The translations under genes were made by a program, and so were the position numbers. Below are positions 18,100 to 27,510 of a stretch of DNA of 64,000 bases, in pieces. This stretch comes from Bacillota bacterium. GTDB taxonomy: Bacteria; Bacillota; Clostridia; Lachnospirales; Cellulosilyticaceae. Below the pieces are notes generated by a model, which made no database searches, had not been told where the DNA came from, and saw only the letters and a program-made list of their open reading frames with translations. Position 1 is the stretch's first letter. Each line of letters begins with the position of its first letter. The stretch lies in contig JAEWMQ010000107.1 of assembly GCA_023393125.1 (NCBI GenBank), positions 30,766-94,765 on the forward strand. Direction: 5' to 3'.

Positions 18100-20445
18100 A
18101 TGAATAAGTACATAGAGATTAAAAATGCGCATATCCATAATTTAAAAGGAATAGATGTGAAAATTCCTAGAAATAAGTTAACTGTTATTACTGGTGTTTC
18201 TGGAAGTGGAAAATCAAGCTTAGCCTTTGATATACTTTATGAGGAAGGAAAGCGAAGGTATTTAATGTTTTCGGATTCGGGTTTTATGGTGGAGGGAGAA
18301 TCAGCTTTTGATCAAATGACGGGACTTTCTCCAACTGTTGCGGTGGAACAGCGGATTATTAGGCAGTCTAATCCTAGGAGTACAGTAGGAACAAAAACAA
18401 AAATAAGTAGTATGTTAGCGGTGCTGTTTGCAACCTATGGAGAACATGAAGCCGGATATGGGGATAGCAGACCCTTAACAATGGAAATGTTTCAAAGAAA
18501 CTCAGCTAAGGGCATGTGTGTCAAATGCTTAGGCAAGGGTATCGTTAAAAAAATAGATGAGGAAAAACTTTTTGGGGACGGTTCTCAAAAAATAGAGGAT
18601 GTTTGCTTAGGAGTAGGAAGAAGAGGAACTACTAAAAAAATGCTAGAGAGCTTCTACAAATACTATAAAGTTAAGGGAGATACACCTCTTAAGCATTTAA
18701 AGGATGATGAACTTTTTGCTCTGAAGTACGGTGATTATGGAAAGTCTTCATTTATAGGTTTTATACCATGGATTACGGAGGTAACAAATGGTGCTTTCTC
18801 TGCTACAGGTAGGTTGGAGCAGATGCTAATGGAAGCAGGTTATATGGAAAAGGGTAAGTGTCCTAAATGTCAAGGAATGGGATTAGGAGAAGAAGCTATT
18901 CACACCACCATTGGTGGAAAAACCATTTCAGAGCTAGAGCAAATGTATATAAAGGATTTATATGAGTTTTTAAGGAAGCTAGATACAAAAAATAGGTTAA
19001 TTGAGGAAATCCTTACTAAATTAGAGTGTATGATTGATGTAGGATTATTCCACTTAGCTTTATCACGCCCAATCCCCACTCTTTCAGGAGGTGAGATACA
19101 AAGATTATTTCTTGCCTCTTATATTATTGCAGATATGGATGCGATTATTTTCATTTTTGATGAACCTACTATTGGATTACATGAAATAGAAAAAGCAAAA
19201 TTAATTGATATTATAAAAAAGCTTGTAAGTAAAGGAAACACAGTTGTTGCTGTTGAACATGATGAGAGTTTTATAAGACAGGCAGATTATATTATTGATT
19301 TGGGGCCGGATGCAGGAATATTAGGAGGTAGTAAGATTTACGAAGGAGATTTTAACACCTTTTTAACTTGTGAACATTCAAGAACAGCACCATATTTGTC
19401 AGGCAAAAGACCTTTTATACACAAAGCGGACCATAGAAGGTTGAATGAAAAAAAGGTGATTACATTAAAAAATGCTTCCTTGCATAACTTGAAAAATGTT
19501 ACTGTAGACATTCCTTTAGGAGTAATGGTAGGCATAGTAGGTGTTTCTGGCAGTGGAAAATCTAGTTTGATTTCAGAAACCTTAGTTCCTAAATTAAAAG
19601 CATCACTTAAATCAAAGTGTGTTATGGAAGATGAGGTAGAGGATAAAGCTGAACTAGAAGAAGTAGAACTTTTAGGAGTAAGTCAAATTAAGAAGTGCTA
19701 CGTCATTGATCAAAAACCTATAGGTAGAAGTAGAACTTCTTGCCTTGCAACTTATACAGGGATTATGGACCGTATTCGTCAGTTATTTGCTAAAGCAAGT
19801 GACCTTCCACCAGGTTTTTTCTCTATTAATGCAGAGGGTGGTTGTCCAATATGTAAGGGTGAAGGAGAAGTACATTATCATGTAGGCCATGGCAATTTTA
19901 TTCATGTGAAGTGTGAAGCTTGTGAAGGAATAGGATTTATACCAGAGGCAGCAGAAGTGACACTTGAGGGGAAAAACATTAAAGATGTTTTGGAGATGAG
20001 TGTAGATGAAGCAATAGCATTTTTTAGTGATAAAGATGAGCCAGTTACCAATATATTAGAGACTTTAAAGCGTGTAGGCATGGGGTACATCCAATTAGGT
20101 CAGAAAACACCTACTATATCTGGGGGTGAAAGTCAGCGCATTAAGCTGGGCAAGGAACTAGGAAAGGGACAGGCTGCTAAAGATGCTTTATACATTTTAG
20201 ATGAGCCTACAACAGGACTATCATTTCATGATAGTGAAAAGCTTATGATGTTATTACAGGAGCTAGTGGATAAAGGGAATACGGTTATTATCATCGAACA
20301 TGATTCCCATGTTTTATCTAGCTGTGATTACTTAATAGAAATGGGCATTGGTGGTGGCAGGGATGGAGGAGAAGTAATTGCAACAGGTGCCCCTAAGGTG
20401 TTAAGAGAAGATCCTCATTCTATTATTGGGAGGTATTTATGTTAG
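18100..20445 (+). CDS. UvrA-like ABC ATPase lacking the UvrB-binding domain
   Basis: A 781-residue, two-cassette ABC protein of the UvrA family, about 160 residues shorter than UvrA. Walker A motifs: GVSGSGKSS at 32-40 and 481-489; signatures TLSGGEIQR (about 327-335) and ISGGESQR (about 670). Zinc-type pairs: Cys140/143, Cys254/257, and Cys582/585 with Cys605/608, the last being the DNA-binding finger conserved in UvrA. The segment between the Q-loop STVGTKT (94-100) and the first Cys pair is too short to hold the UvrB-binding domain, so it probably does not load UvrB. UvrA2/DrrC-type paralogues protect against DNA-intercalating drugs. Its stop overlaps the next gene. Confidence 0.88.
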   Translation: MNKYIEIKNAHIHNLKGIDVKIPRNKLTVITGVSGSGKSSLAFDILYEEGKRRYLMFSDSGFMVEGESAFDQMTGLSPTVAVEQRIIRQSNPRSTVGTKTKISSMLAVLFATYGEHEAGYGDSRPLTMEMFQRNSAKGMCVKCLGKGIVKKIDEEKLFGDGSQKIEDVCLGVGRRGTTKKMLESFYKYYKVKGDTPLKHLKDDELFALKYGDYGKSSFIGFIPWITEVTNGAFSATGRLEQMLMEAGYMEKGKCPKCQGMGLGEEAIHTTIGGKTISELEQMYIKDLYEFLRKLDTKNRLIEEILTKLECMIDVGLFHLALSRPIPTLSGGEIQRLFLASYIIADMDAIIFIFDEPTIGLHEIEKAKLIDIIKKLVSKGNTVVAVEHDESFIRQADYIIDLGPDAGILGGSKIYEGDFNTFLTCEHSRTAPYLSGKRPFIHKADHRRLNEKKVITLKNASLHNLKNVTVDIPLGVMVGIVGVSGSGKSSLISETLVPKLKASLKSKCVMEDEVEDKAELEEVELLGVSQIKKCYVIDQKPIGRSRTSCLATYTGIMDRIRQLFAKASDLPPGFFSINAEGGCPICKGEGEVHYHVGHGNFIHVKCEACEGIGFIPEAAEVTLEGKNIKDVLEMSVDEAIAFFSDKDEPVTNILETLKRVGMGYIQLGQKTPTISGGESQRIKLGKELGKGQAAKDALYILDEPTTGLSFHDSEKLMMLLQELVDKGNTVIIIEHDSHVLSSCDYLIEMGIGGGRDGGEVIATGAPKVLREDPHSIIGRYLC

Positions 20446-21374
20446 AGAAAGCAAAGGCTAAAGATAATAAGCTGGGACAAATGATAGATGAATATATTCA
20501 GCAAAAAAGATATCGCCAGATCAATAGTGTCCTAATCTATCAAGATGGACAGTTAGTTTTGGAACGCTATTATAATAGATTCACTGAAGAAAGTCGAAAC
20601 CCTATTAAATCCATATGGAAAAGTATTATTTCTATTTGCATTGGGATCTGCTTAGATAAAGGGTATATCAAAAGTCTAGACGAACCTATTTATAGGTACC
20701 TAGAAGGCTTTAATAAAAATAATCATCCTTATCATAAGCTTATTACAATACGCCACTTGCTCACTATGACGTCCGGAATTTATTGGAATGGAGGTAAGCA
20801 CTATCATTGTCCTATGCTAGAACAGCTTAGAAGATCACAAGACTGGATAGAACATCTGGCTGACATTCAAATGGATGCAGTGCCTGGAACAAAGCATGTT
20901 TATAAGGAATGGGATGTGATTTTGCTAAGTACCATTATAAGTCAAGTGACTGGTATGAATACGTTTGATTTTTGCAATAGCTACTTATTTAAGTCACTTG
21001 ATATCAAAAGTGAGAAATGGTGGACAAGTTCTTGCGGTGTAACTTATAACATAGGAAATACAACTTTAGATGAAGTGACTTCTCATTTATGTGCCAGGGA
21101 TCTAGCTAAAATAGGGAATTTGTTCTTGAACGGAGGCAAATATAATGGAGAGCAAATCATTTCAGAAGGTTATATAAGAGAAGCAACTACGCCAATTCAG
21201 CAAAATGGTAACTATGGTTTTCTATGGTGGCTAGGAGATGGATGGTACGGTTGTCGTGGCGTTGGAGGACAAGAGATTAGAGTGATGCCTGAGAAAAATA
21301 TAGTCGGTGTTATTCAGGCAACTCCAACGCCATTAGGCAAATCTTATGAAGATATATTTGTATTATGTAATTAA
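20439..21374 (+). CDS. Serine hydrolase, beta-lactamase class C fold
   Basis: A 311-residue protein of the beta-lactamase/penicillin-binding superfamily. The nucleophile motif S-x-x-K is S58-I-W-K61, followed by helices typical of the fold. The second motif is atypical: TKHVYKEWDV places Y155-K-E157 where YxN is expected, and the third box reads GVGGQE, so activity on beta-lactams is doubtful and an esterase or amidase role is likelier. There is no signal peptide, so it is cytosolic, unlike true beta-lactamases. It starts 7 bp inside the end of the UvrA-like gene (GGGAGG site in that gene), implying coupled translation and a joint function. Confidence 0.8.
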   Translation: MLEKAKAKDNKLGQMIDEYIQQKRYRQINSVLIYQDGQLVLERYYNRFTEESRNPIKSIWKSIISICIGICLDKGYIKSLDEPIYRYLEGFNKNNHPYHKLITIRHLLTMTSGIYWNGGKHYHCPMLEQLRRSQDWIEHLADIQMDAVPGTKHVYKEWDVILLSTIISQVTGMNTFDFCNSYLFKSLDIKSEKWWTSSCGVTYNIGNTTLDEVTSHLCARDLAKIGNLFLNGGKYNGEQIISEGYIREATTPIQQNGNYGFLWWLGDGWYGCRGVGGQEIRVMPEKNIVGVIQATPTPLGKSYEDIFVLCN

Positions 21375-21424
21375 GCTACAGTAATTTTATAATAAATGAG
21401 ACTAAAGTACAATAAATGCTTAGC

Positions 21425-21466
21425 GCCCCTAAAGTAAGATTGAAATAAAGTCTTAACTTTAGGGGC
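21425..21466 (+). terminator. Stem-loop after the serine hydrolase gene
   Basis: GCCCCTAAAGT pairs with ACTTTAGGGGC, with an extended inner helix (AAGAT/GTCTT). No T-run follows, so termination is likely weak or the hairpin stabilises the 3' end. Confidence 0.5.
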
Positions 21467-21586
21467 TTAATAATGATGAAAAATTACTGTAGTTTTTGTA
21501 AAATTTAATACATTTTAAATATTATAAATATATGCTAGAATGACAAAATCACATGTTTTAAACTGATAAGCAGAGGGGGAGCATAG

Positions 21587-23422
21587 TTGGGAGAAGAACA
21601 TCAATCAAATAAAGAGATGTCTGTATGGCAAAGTATGGGGTACACTATCAAAACGATTTGGCATGCAGACAAAGGGTGCATTATATATACTTTCTATAAG
21701 AATTGTACAGAAGAGGTATTTAATGCTTTTTTCTTTGTCTATATGACAAAAGCTATTTATGCTTGTATCAATGATAGAGCACCTTATAGCGAATTTGTAA
21801 AACTCATTATATTTTTCTGCACTCTACATATTATCATTCATCTGGCTTCTGCAGGCCATGCCTATTACATTAGGTTAAAAACGCCTAAAGTATATCGTTA
21901 CATATTTGATAAGGTCATTACAAAGGCTACATCTATTGAGCTTACTAGATATGAAGAACCAGACTTTTATAATAAGTTTTCAAGAGCTTTAGATGAATGT
22001 CTTAATAAAGCTATGGATGGTTTAGCTAATCTAGCACAGTCTTTAGGTCTTATTCTAGCTGTATTTTGTGCCATAGGTATTATTGCAACAGTAGACCCTT
22101 GGCTAATTCTTTTCATTTTTCCACCAGTTATAGGATCTTTAGTTTGCGGAGATAAAGAAAATAAAATGCATTTTGAACTTAGAAAAATGGAAACACCAGA
22201 TAGGCGTACCACAGACTATGTAAAGCGTGTCTTTTATGAAAAGAAGTATGCTGGAGAGATCCGTTTATATGGTATTAGGAACATCTTATTTAAAAAGCAT
22301 GTTGAGAGCTATAAGAATCGATATGCTATTAACGTGAAATATCGTAAGAAAATAGCACTTTATCAATTTTTAAATGCAGTTGTCTTTTTTGGACTTACGT
22401 ATTTTAGCTCATATATGTATATTACATTTGTCATTAAAGCTACAGGTACTAGTAAAATAGGGGCTTATGTGGCGATGTTATCAGCAATAGGTTTTGTATC
22501 TTGGCAAGTTAAAGAAGCAGTGAAAAAAAGCATTGAGGCAGGCAAATACTGCCTTTATATGAATAATTTAAAGGATTTCCTAGAATATGAATCTGCAGAG
22601 ACATACAAGGGGGATAAAAAAATAGAGGGAGTTCTTGGCGATATTGAATTTAGCCATGTTAGTTTTACTTATGAGGGAGCTAAAGCGCCTGTTATTAAGG
22701 ACCTATCTCTATTTATTAAAAAGGGAGAACGTATCGCATTAGTTGGTGAAAATGGGGCAGGTAAGACTACTTTAATTAAACTATTAATGGGCTTATATTC
22801 AGTAACAGAGGGAGACATTAAAGCTAACGGTTATAACATTAATGAGTTTGAACCAGAAAACTATCATGAGCATTTTGGAACAGTATTTCAAGACCTTCAG
22901 ATATTTGCCTTGTCTTTAAGTGAAAATGTACTTATGAAAAGGCCAGAGACAGAAGAAGAAAGAGAATTAGTAGTAGATGCACTTATAAAGGCGCAGTTTG
23001 GTGATAAGTTAGCTACCTTAGAAAAGGGCATAGATACCATGGTAACGAAAGAATTCGATGACCAAGGCTTTGTATGTTCGGGAGGGGAGGCACAAAAAAT
23101 AGCTATAGCTAGGGTGTTTGCTAAGAACCCAGATATTGTTATTCTCGATGAACCTTCTAGTGCCCTAGATCCTATTGCAGAATATAACATGTACAACAAT
23201 ATGCTTCAGGTATCAGAAGGAAAAACTGTATTCTTCATCTCTCACAGACTTTCTTCAGCGCGCATTGCAGATAAAATTTACTTTTTAGAACATGGACAGA
23301 TTAAAGAAAGTGGTACTCATGATGAACTCATGGCATTAGATGGTAGTTATGCAGCCATGTTTAGGTTGCAAGCTAAGAATTATCAGGAGAACGGAAGAGG
23401 GGAGGTAGTCCTTCATGCCTAG
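21587..23422 (+). CDS. ABC exporter half-transporter (subunit 1 of a heterodimer)
   Basis: A 611-residue exporter with an N-terminal six-helix membrane domain (about 20-330) and a C-terminal nucleotide-binding domain: Walker A GENGAGKTT (about 387-395), signature CSGGEAQK in place of LSGGQ, Walker B IVILDEPSSALDP and the H-loop ISHR. It starts with TTG at 21587, the only start placed 6 nt after the AGGGGGAG ribosome site; the first ATG (21617) has none. The next gene begins 8 bp before this one ends and encodes the partner. The substrate is unknown; drug or peptide export is the usual role. The convergent TetR gene may regulate it, but no operator was found at its promoter. Confidence 0.87.
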   Translation: MGEEHQSNKEMSVWQSMGYTIKTIWHADKGCIIYTFYKNCTEEVFNAFFFVYMTKAIYACINDRAPYSEFVKLIIFFCTLHIIIHLASAGHAYYIRLKTPKVYRYIFDKVITKATSIELTRYEEPDFYNKFSRALDECLNKAMDGLANLAQSLGLILAVFCAIGIIATVDPWLILFIFPPVIGSLVCGDKENKMHFELRKMETPDRRTTDYVKRVFYEKKYAGEIRLYGIRNILFKKHVESYKNRYAINVKYRKKIALYQFLNAVVFFGLTYFSSYMYITFVIKATGTSKIGAYVAMLSAIGFVSWQVKEAVKKSIEAGKYCLYMNNLKDFLEYESAETYKGDKKIEGVLGDIEFSHVSFTYEGAKAPVIKDLSLFIKKGERIALVGENGAGKTTLIKLLMGLYSVTEGDIKANGYNINEFEPENYHEHFGTVFQDLQIFALSLSENVLMKRPETEEERELVVDALIKAQFGDKLATLEKGIDTMVTKEFDDQGFVCSGGEAQKIAIARVFAKNPDIVILDEPSSALDPIAEYNMYNNMLQVSEGKTVFFISHRLSSARIADKIYFLEHGQIKESGTHDELMALDGSYAAMFRLQAKNYQENGRGEVVLHA

Positions 23423-25316
23423 AAATAAAGAGAAAGAAAGTAATCATAACACAAGGAAGAAACAAAAAGAAGTAAAGCATGATGATAAGGATAAGAAGAA
23501 GCAAGACAAATTAACCATGAGGCGCCTTATTAGTAATGTATTTTATGTAGTAAAGTATGCATTAAAGATTAATAAGGCATTGGTGTTTTTAGTAATGGGG
23601 GCCTTTATTGTTTGTGGTATTATTTATGCGCTGTTTGATACCCTATTTCTTAAAATTTTTATTGATATGCTTTCAGATAAGGCTATAGACCTAAAGGTTA
23701 CACTTATTTTTATTATAATAGGAATCTTAGTTATGGGCATAGGGCAAGCCGTAGAGGTAATAGTTGACAATTGGGCAAGGGTTAAATTTGTAAAAATGAC
23801 AGGCAAGATTCAAGAGGATTTTATACGTAAAGTAGCGGACATTGACCTTATATGCTATGACCATAAAGATTATTTCGATGATTTTGTTATTGCAGCAGCT
23901 CAGTCTGAAGAGATGATTACTGGTGGTATTTTAAGTTTGGCTTGGATTCTAGGGAATGTAGCGACTATCTTAACTTTAGGTGGACTTATTATGGCCATTA
24001 ACCCTATTATTGCGATTTTCCCTATTCTAGGCTTCCTCATTAATATGGTGACGCGTTTTAGTATTACTAAAATCGAGTATAACTATGAAATGGAAAGAAA
24101 AAGAGTTATGAGAAAAGCCGACTACTCTAAGCGTATTTTTTATCAACCTGAATATGCCAAAGAGATTAAGCTTTCCAAGATAGAAATTCCTCTTCGTAAG
24201 CAGTTTGAAGGGGCTATAGTAGATATTATGTCAGAGGCTAAAATAGCAGGGGTTAAGATTGCCATTCTTTCTTTGATAAACTGGATTTTTGTATTTACCT
24301 TTTTGTCTCACTTCTGTGTGCCTATGTATTTAGGATACTTGGCACTAGTTAAGTTTAGCATAGGTTTAGGTGATGTAGCTGCTATGAATAATGCTCAAGG
24401 TACAGTTAGAAACCATTTAGATTCACTTAATTATGCTATGGTGGAGTTCCAAAAGGTAGGGCAGTTTGCAGAGCGTTTTAGACGTTTCATAGAATATGAT
24501 ATTAATATTGAAGGGCATAAAGGAAGTAAAGAGGTACCAGAAGAAAAGAGTGTACTTGAAATAAAAGATATGAGCTTTCGTTATGAAGGCGCTAGTGAGG
24601 ATACCCTCAAACATATTCAGATGACTATTAAACCGGGAGAAAAGATAGCTATAGTAGGAGAAAATGGAGCTGGGAAGACAACTTTTGTGAAACTTTTAAT
24701 GCGTTTATATGATGTAACAGAGGGCTCCATTTGCTATGGTGGGGAGGATATCCGCAACTTTTCAACTAAAGCTTATAGAGATATTTTTGGAGCGGTATTC
24801 CAAGATTATCAGCTTTATGGCACTACTCTGGAAGAAAATGTTTGGATGGATGATACTACTATAGATGAGGCTCATATTACAAAGGCGTTAAAGCTTGCTG
24901 ATTTTGGAGCTAAGCTAGAGAGATTACAAAAAGGACTTAAGACAGAAATGACAAGAGAATTCTCTGATGAAGGAACAATGTTATCAGGTGGTGAAGCACA
25001 GAAAGTAGCTATAGCCAGAATGTTTGCTAAGACAGGAAAGCTTGCCATTGCTATCTTAGATGAACCTTCTAGCGCCTTAGATCCCTTCGCAGAATATAAG
25101 CTCAATCGAAACATGATGAAAGCAGCAAAAGACGCTACGATTATCTTTATCTCTCACAGACTTTCGACTACAAGGGAGGCAGACCGCATTTACATGTTTG
25201 AACATGGTGAGATTATAGAGCAAGGTAACCATGATGAACTTATGGCATTAAAGGGAGAATATGCTAAGATGTTTGAAAAACAAGCATACTATTATCAAGA
25301 AGAAATAAGTGGTTAA
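23415..25316 (+). CDS. ABC exporter half-transporter (subunit 2 of a heterodimer)
   Basis: A 633-residue partner of the preceding gene, with a 35-residue lysine-rich cytosolic N-tail, six membrane helices and a nucleotide-binding domain: Walker A GENGAGKTT, signature LSGGEAQK (canonical LSGGE, unlike the CSGGE of subunit 1), Walker B AIAILDEPSSALDP and ISHR. The difference in signature motifs suggests the asymmetric ATP sites of heterodimeric exporters. The ATG follows a GGAGG site located in the end of the upstream gene, so the pair is translationally coupled. The 3' neighbour is a convergent tetR gene 40 bp away. Substrate unknown. Confidence 0.88.
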   Translation: MPRNKEKESNHNTRKKQKEVKHDDKDKKKQDKLTMRRLISNVFYVVKYALKINKALVFLVMGAFIVCGIIYALFDTLFLKIFIDMLSDKAIDLKVTLIFIIIGILVMGIGQAVEVIVDNWARVKFVKMTGKIQEDFIRKVADIDLICYDHKDYFDDFVIAAAQSEEMITGGILSLAWILGNVATILTLGGLIMAINPIIAIFPILGFLINMVTRFSITKIEYNYEMERKRVMRKADYSKRIFYQPEYAKEIKLSKIEIPLRKQFEGAIVDIMSEAKIAGVKIAILSLINWIFVFTFLSHFCVPMYLGYLALVKFSIGLGDVAAMNNAQGTVRNHLDSLNYAMVEFQKVGQFAERFRRFIEYDINIEGHKGSKEVPEEKSVLEIKDMSFRYEGASEDTLKHIQMTIKPGEKIAIVGENGAGKTTFVKLLMRLYDVTEGSICYGGEDIRNFSTKAYRDIFGAVFQDYQLYGTTLEENVWMDDTTIDEAHITKALKLADFGAKLERLQKGLKTEMTREFSDEGTMLSGGEAQKVAIARMFAKTGKLAIAILDEPSSALDPFAEYKLNRNMMKAAKDATIIFISHRLSTTREADRIYMFEHGEIIEQGNHDELMALKGEYAKMFEKQAYYYQEEISG

Positions 25317-25358
25317 GGAATAGCTTACCAAGTACAAATAGTATTTGGTAAGCTATTT

Positions 25359-25949
25359 TTATTGATCCATACAAGTTGAAGTAAGCATTTTTTCCACTAA
25401 TGCATCTATATCCTGATTGTATTCCAAAATACCATTTGCAATAAGGGAGGCTAGTCCATGTACTTGACTCCACATATTGAGAATCACCATATTAAGCTGC
25501 TTTGGATTTTGGAACATAGGTCTTAAATTAACATATGCCGCTCTATAAAAAGGTGCAAAAGGTGAGTCTTCTTTGTAGATAAATTCATCATTTTCTAGTT
25601 TTAGACTAAGTTTAAGTTCGCCTAAAAACATAAATTGATATGCCTCTTTATTGGTAACCATATACTGCACATAGGCCTTTCCCATAGCAATCATTCTATC
25701 TAGGTCTGGGTGTATCACTACTACTTGCTCTAGATACTCTCTAAAGTCTTGGCTTACTCTATAAGAAATTGCACTAAGCATTTCTTCTTTATTCTTAAAA
25801 TGTTTGTAAGGTGCCGCATGGCTTACACCACACATTGTTGCTACCTTGCGTAGCGAAAATTTTTCTACTCCTTCACTATTAAGGAGGATAAGTCCATTTT
25901 TGATGAGTTCTTCTTTTAATGTCCCATGGTGGTAGTTTTCCTTCTCCAT
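25359..25949 (-). CDS. TetR-family transcriptional regulator
   Basis: A 196-residue repressor with a TetR-type N-terminal helix-turn-helix (SLRKVATMCGVSHAAPYKHF, about 27-46) and a helical ligand-binding domain with a WSQVHGLASLI motif in the C-terminal half. It is transcribed away from two flavoprotein genes; the shared 130-bp region holds two perfectly spaced overlapping promoters and a TGTAAAC/GTTTACA inverted repeat (see 25992-26051), so it most likely represses both itself and the flavoproteins. Ligand unknown. It converges on the ABC exporter, which it might also control. Confidence 0.9.
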   Translation of the reverse strand: MEKENYHHGTLKEELIKNGLILLNSEGVEKFSLRKVATMCGVSHAAPYKHFKNKEEMLSAISYRVSQDFREYLEQVVVIHPDLDRMIAMGKAYVQYMVTNKEAYQFMFLGELKLSLKLENDEFIYKEDSPFAPFYRAAYVNLRPMFQNPKQLNMVILNMWSQVHGLASLIANGILEYNQDIDALVEKMLTSTCMDQ

Positions 25950-25991
25950 TGTCTACCCTTTCATTTTATATTTTTCAGATTTGTTCAAACT

Positions 25992-26051
25992 ATTATAACA
26001 ATAAATGTTGACAGTGTAAACTTTTCTTAATATACTAAACATATGTTTACA
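25992..26051. promoter_or_regulatory. Divergent overlapping promoters with TetR-type operator
   Basis: Forward: -35 TTGACA (26008-26013), 17-bp spacer, -10 TATACT (26031-26036). Reverse: -35 TTTACA (26020-26015), 17-bp spacer, -10 TATAAT (25997-25992). The two -35 boxes lie almost on top of each other. Inverted repeat TGTAAAC (26015-26021) / GTTTACA (26045-26051) and the repeated word ACAGTGTA (26011, 26049) are candidate operator sites for the TetR protein. Confidence 0.7.
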
Positions 26052-26079
26052 GTGTATACATTAAAAGGGAGTTGTTATT

Positions 26080-26670
26080 ATGCGGTTTTCTATTATCTCA
26101 GAGTATGCCCCTACTTGTTCTCTCACTAAATCTGCTAACCAATCCATTACAGCCTTGTTCGCCTCCTTGCCACCTCTTAAACACTTTCAAGTAGCTTTTG
26201 ATACGTTAAATTCCTGTATAGGTTGCTTTTCTTGCTGGATAAAAACGCCTGGCAAGTGTTGCTTCAAAGACTTAAGCGAAGAAATAAGTACACATATGGT
26301 CCAAGATGATATCCTTATCTTTGTAACCCCTATTCGATATGGCTGTTACAGTCCTGCTATCAAAAAGGTACTGGACCGCTCTGTCCCTAATGTTTTACCT
26401 TTTTTCACTAAAGTAAAGCACAAAGGTCATCCTACAGAGATCCATCACGCCAAACGCTATAAAAGGGTTGCCTCCCACATTTTTATCGCCTATAGCGAGT
26501 CTATTACTCCTGAAGAAGAATCTACTTTTATAGCTCTTACCAAAGCCAATAGCGTTAACTTTCACTTGCCTTCGCCTATGGTCTATATTTGCCGTACAAG
26601 TAAAGAGATTGATGATGCTCTATTAGAGGTTAAAAACAAACTGAGCACGGAGGAACAACATTATGTCTAA
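26080..26670 (+). CDS. Flavodoxin-fold NADPH-dependent FMN reductase-like protein with CxxCxxC
   Basis: A 196-residue flavodoxin-like protein. The usual N-terminal phosphate loop is degenerate (SEYAPTCSLTKSAN), but the following NSCIGCFSCWIKTPGKC (about 46-62) is the cysteine block of iron-sulfur flavoproteins and multimeric flavodoxin-like reductases, and TPIRYGCYSPAIKKVLDR (about 89-106) is the flavin-side loop. It may reduce quinones, disulfides or a xenobiotic. It is first in a two-gene operon under a TetR-type promoter and overlaps the next gene by 8 bp. Codon use (many CCT, CTC, GCC, ACC codons) is less AT-biased than in its neighbours, hinting at acquisition by transfer. Confidence 0.7.
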   Translation: MRFSIISEYAPTCSLTKSANQSITALFASLPPLKHFQVAFDTLNSCIGCFSCWIKTPGKCCFKDLSEEISTHMVQDDILIFVTPIRYGCYSPAIKKVLDRSVPNVLPFFTKVKHKGHPTEIHHAKRYKRVASHIFIAYSESITPEEESTFIALTKANSVNFHLPSPMVYICRTSKEIDDALLEVKNKLSTEEQHYV

Positions 26671-27343
26671 AATCGCATTTATTAATGGTAGCCCCAGGCC
26701 ATCAGGTAGTTTATCACGCATGATGATTGATACCTTTATCCAAGAGCTTCATCTTACTCCAGAAAACTACAGTATATTTGATACGCGTAAGCTGAGTAGC
26801 AGAGCAGATTGCTCCTTAGAATACGCATCTCTTTTAGAATGTGATACTATCGTGGTTGTTACACCTCTTTATATAGATTCACTTCCCTCTACACTTCTTG
26901 AATTTCTACATGGTCTAGAAAAATACCAAGCCACTACTTTACCTATCAAATCACCTGTTCTATATGGTCTTATAAATTGTGGATTTATAGATGGCTTCCA
27001 AAATCATATTGCACTGAATATCCTTGAGCACTATGCCGCTCGCATGAATTGGTCTTTTGGTGGAGGCGTAGGTTTTGGTAGCGGGGAAATGTTTAGAGGC
27101 ATGATAAATACTATTCCAAAGGAAGCAAAAATGTTGAAACTACTGTATGATGCCTTTGATACCTTTACCAGTTGCCTTACTACTCAAGTACCTATTCCGA
27201 CACCAAATAAGCAAATCTTAGTCAACCAAGACTTTTCTCAAGCACTCTTTCTTTTAGCAGGAGGTTTTAGTTGGTTCCCTCAGGCATTTGCTAATAAAGT
27301 AGGCCCCATAAAGCTATTTTCTAAACCCTATAAACTAAAGTAA
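26663..27343 (+). CDS. NAD(P)H-dependent flavodoxin-like oxidoreductase
   Basis: A 226-residue flavodoxin-fold protein beginning IAFINGSPRPSGSLSRMMID, the FMN phosphate-binding loop of NADPH-dependent FMN reductases, followed by VVVTPLYIDSLPSTLLEFL, the second flavin contact. The C-terminal 60 residues, with LFLLAGGFSWFPQAFANKVG, are extra to the minimal fold. It overlaps the upstream flavoprotein gene, so the two probably work together in electron transfer or detoxification under TetR control. It shares that gene's shifted codon use. A terminator follows at 27387. Confidence 0.75.
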   Translation: MSKIAFINGSPRPSGSLSRMMIDTFIQELHLTPENYSIFDTRKLSSRADCSLEYASLLECDTIVVVTPLYIDSLPSTLLEFLHGLEKYQATTLPIKSPVLYGLINCGFIDGFQNHIALNILEHYAARMNWSFGGGVGFGSGEMFRGMINTIPKEAKMLKLLYDAFDTFTSCLTTQVPIPTPNKQILVNQDFSQALFLLAGGFSWFPQAFANKVGPIKLFSKPYKLK

Positions 27344-27386
27344 CTCCATTTCTAAAAGTGTATATATTTGTTATCAGGATGCTACT

Positions 27387-27434
27387 AAAAAACACTCACC
27401 ATGTCATTTATGTGTACATGGTGAGTGCTTTTTT
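27387..27434. terminator. Bidirectional terminator
   Basis: Stem CACTCACCATGT / ACATGGTGAGTG (12 bp) with A-run on the left and T6 on the right, between the flavoprotein operon and the convergent MATE gene. Confidence 0.85.
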
Positions 27435-27510
27435 AATTTAGAGTTGACTGATAAAAGTAGCTGATAATTGAAAGGTGTATTTAACGCATTTAGTTGAAGC
27501 CACGTTACAT

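Noticed and set aside
20439..21374. Beta-lactamase paired with the BlaI/BlaR1 system
   Set aside because: No signal peptide, altered YxN and third motifs, different operon 35 kb away and no BlaI-type palindrome in front of it.
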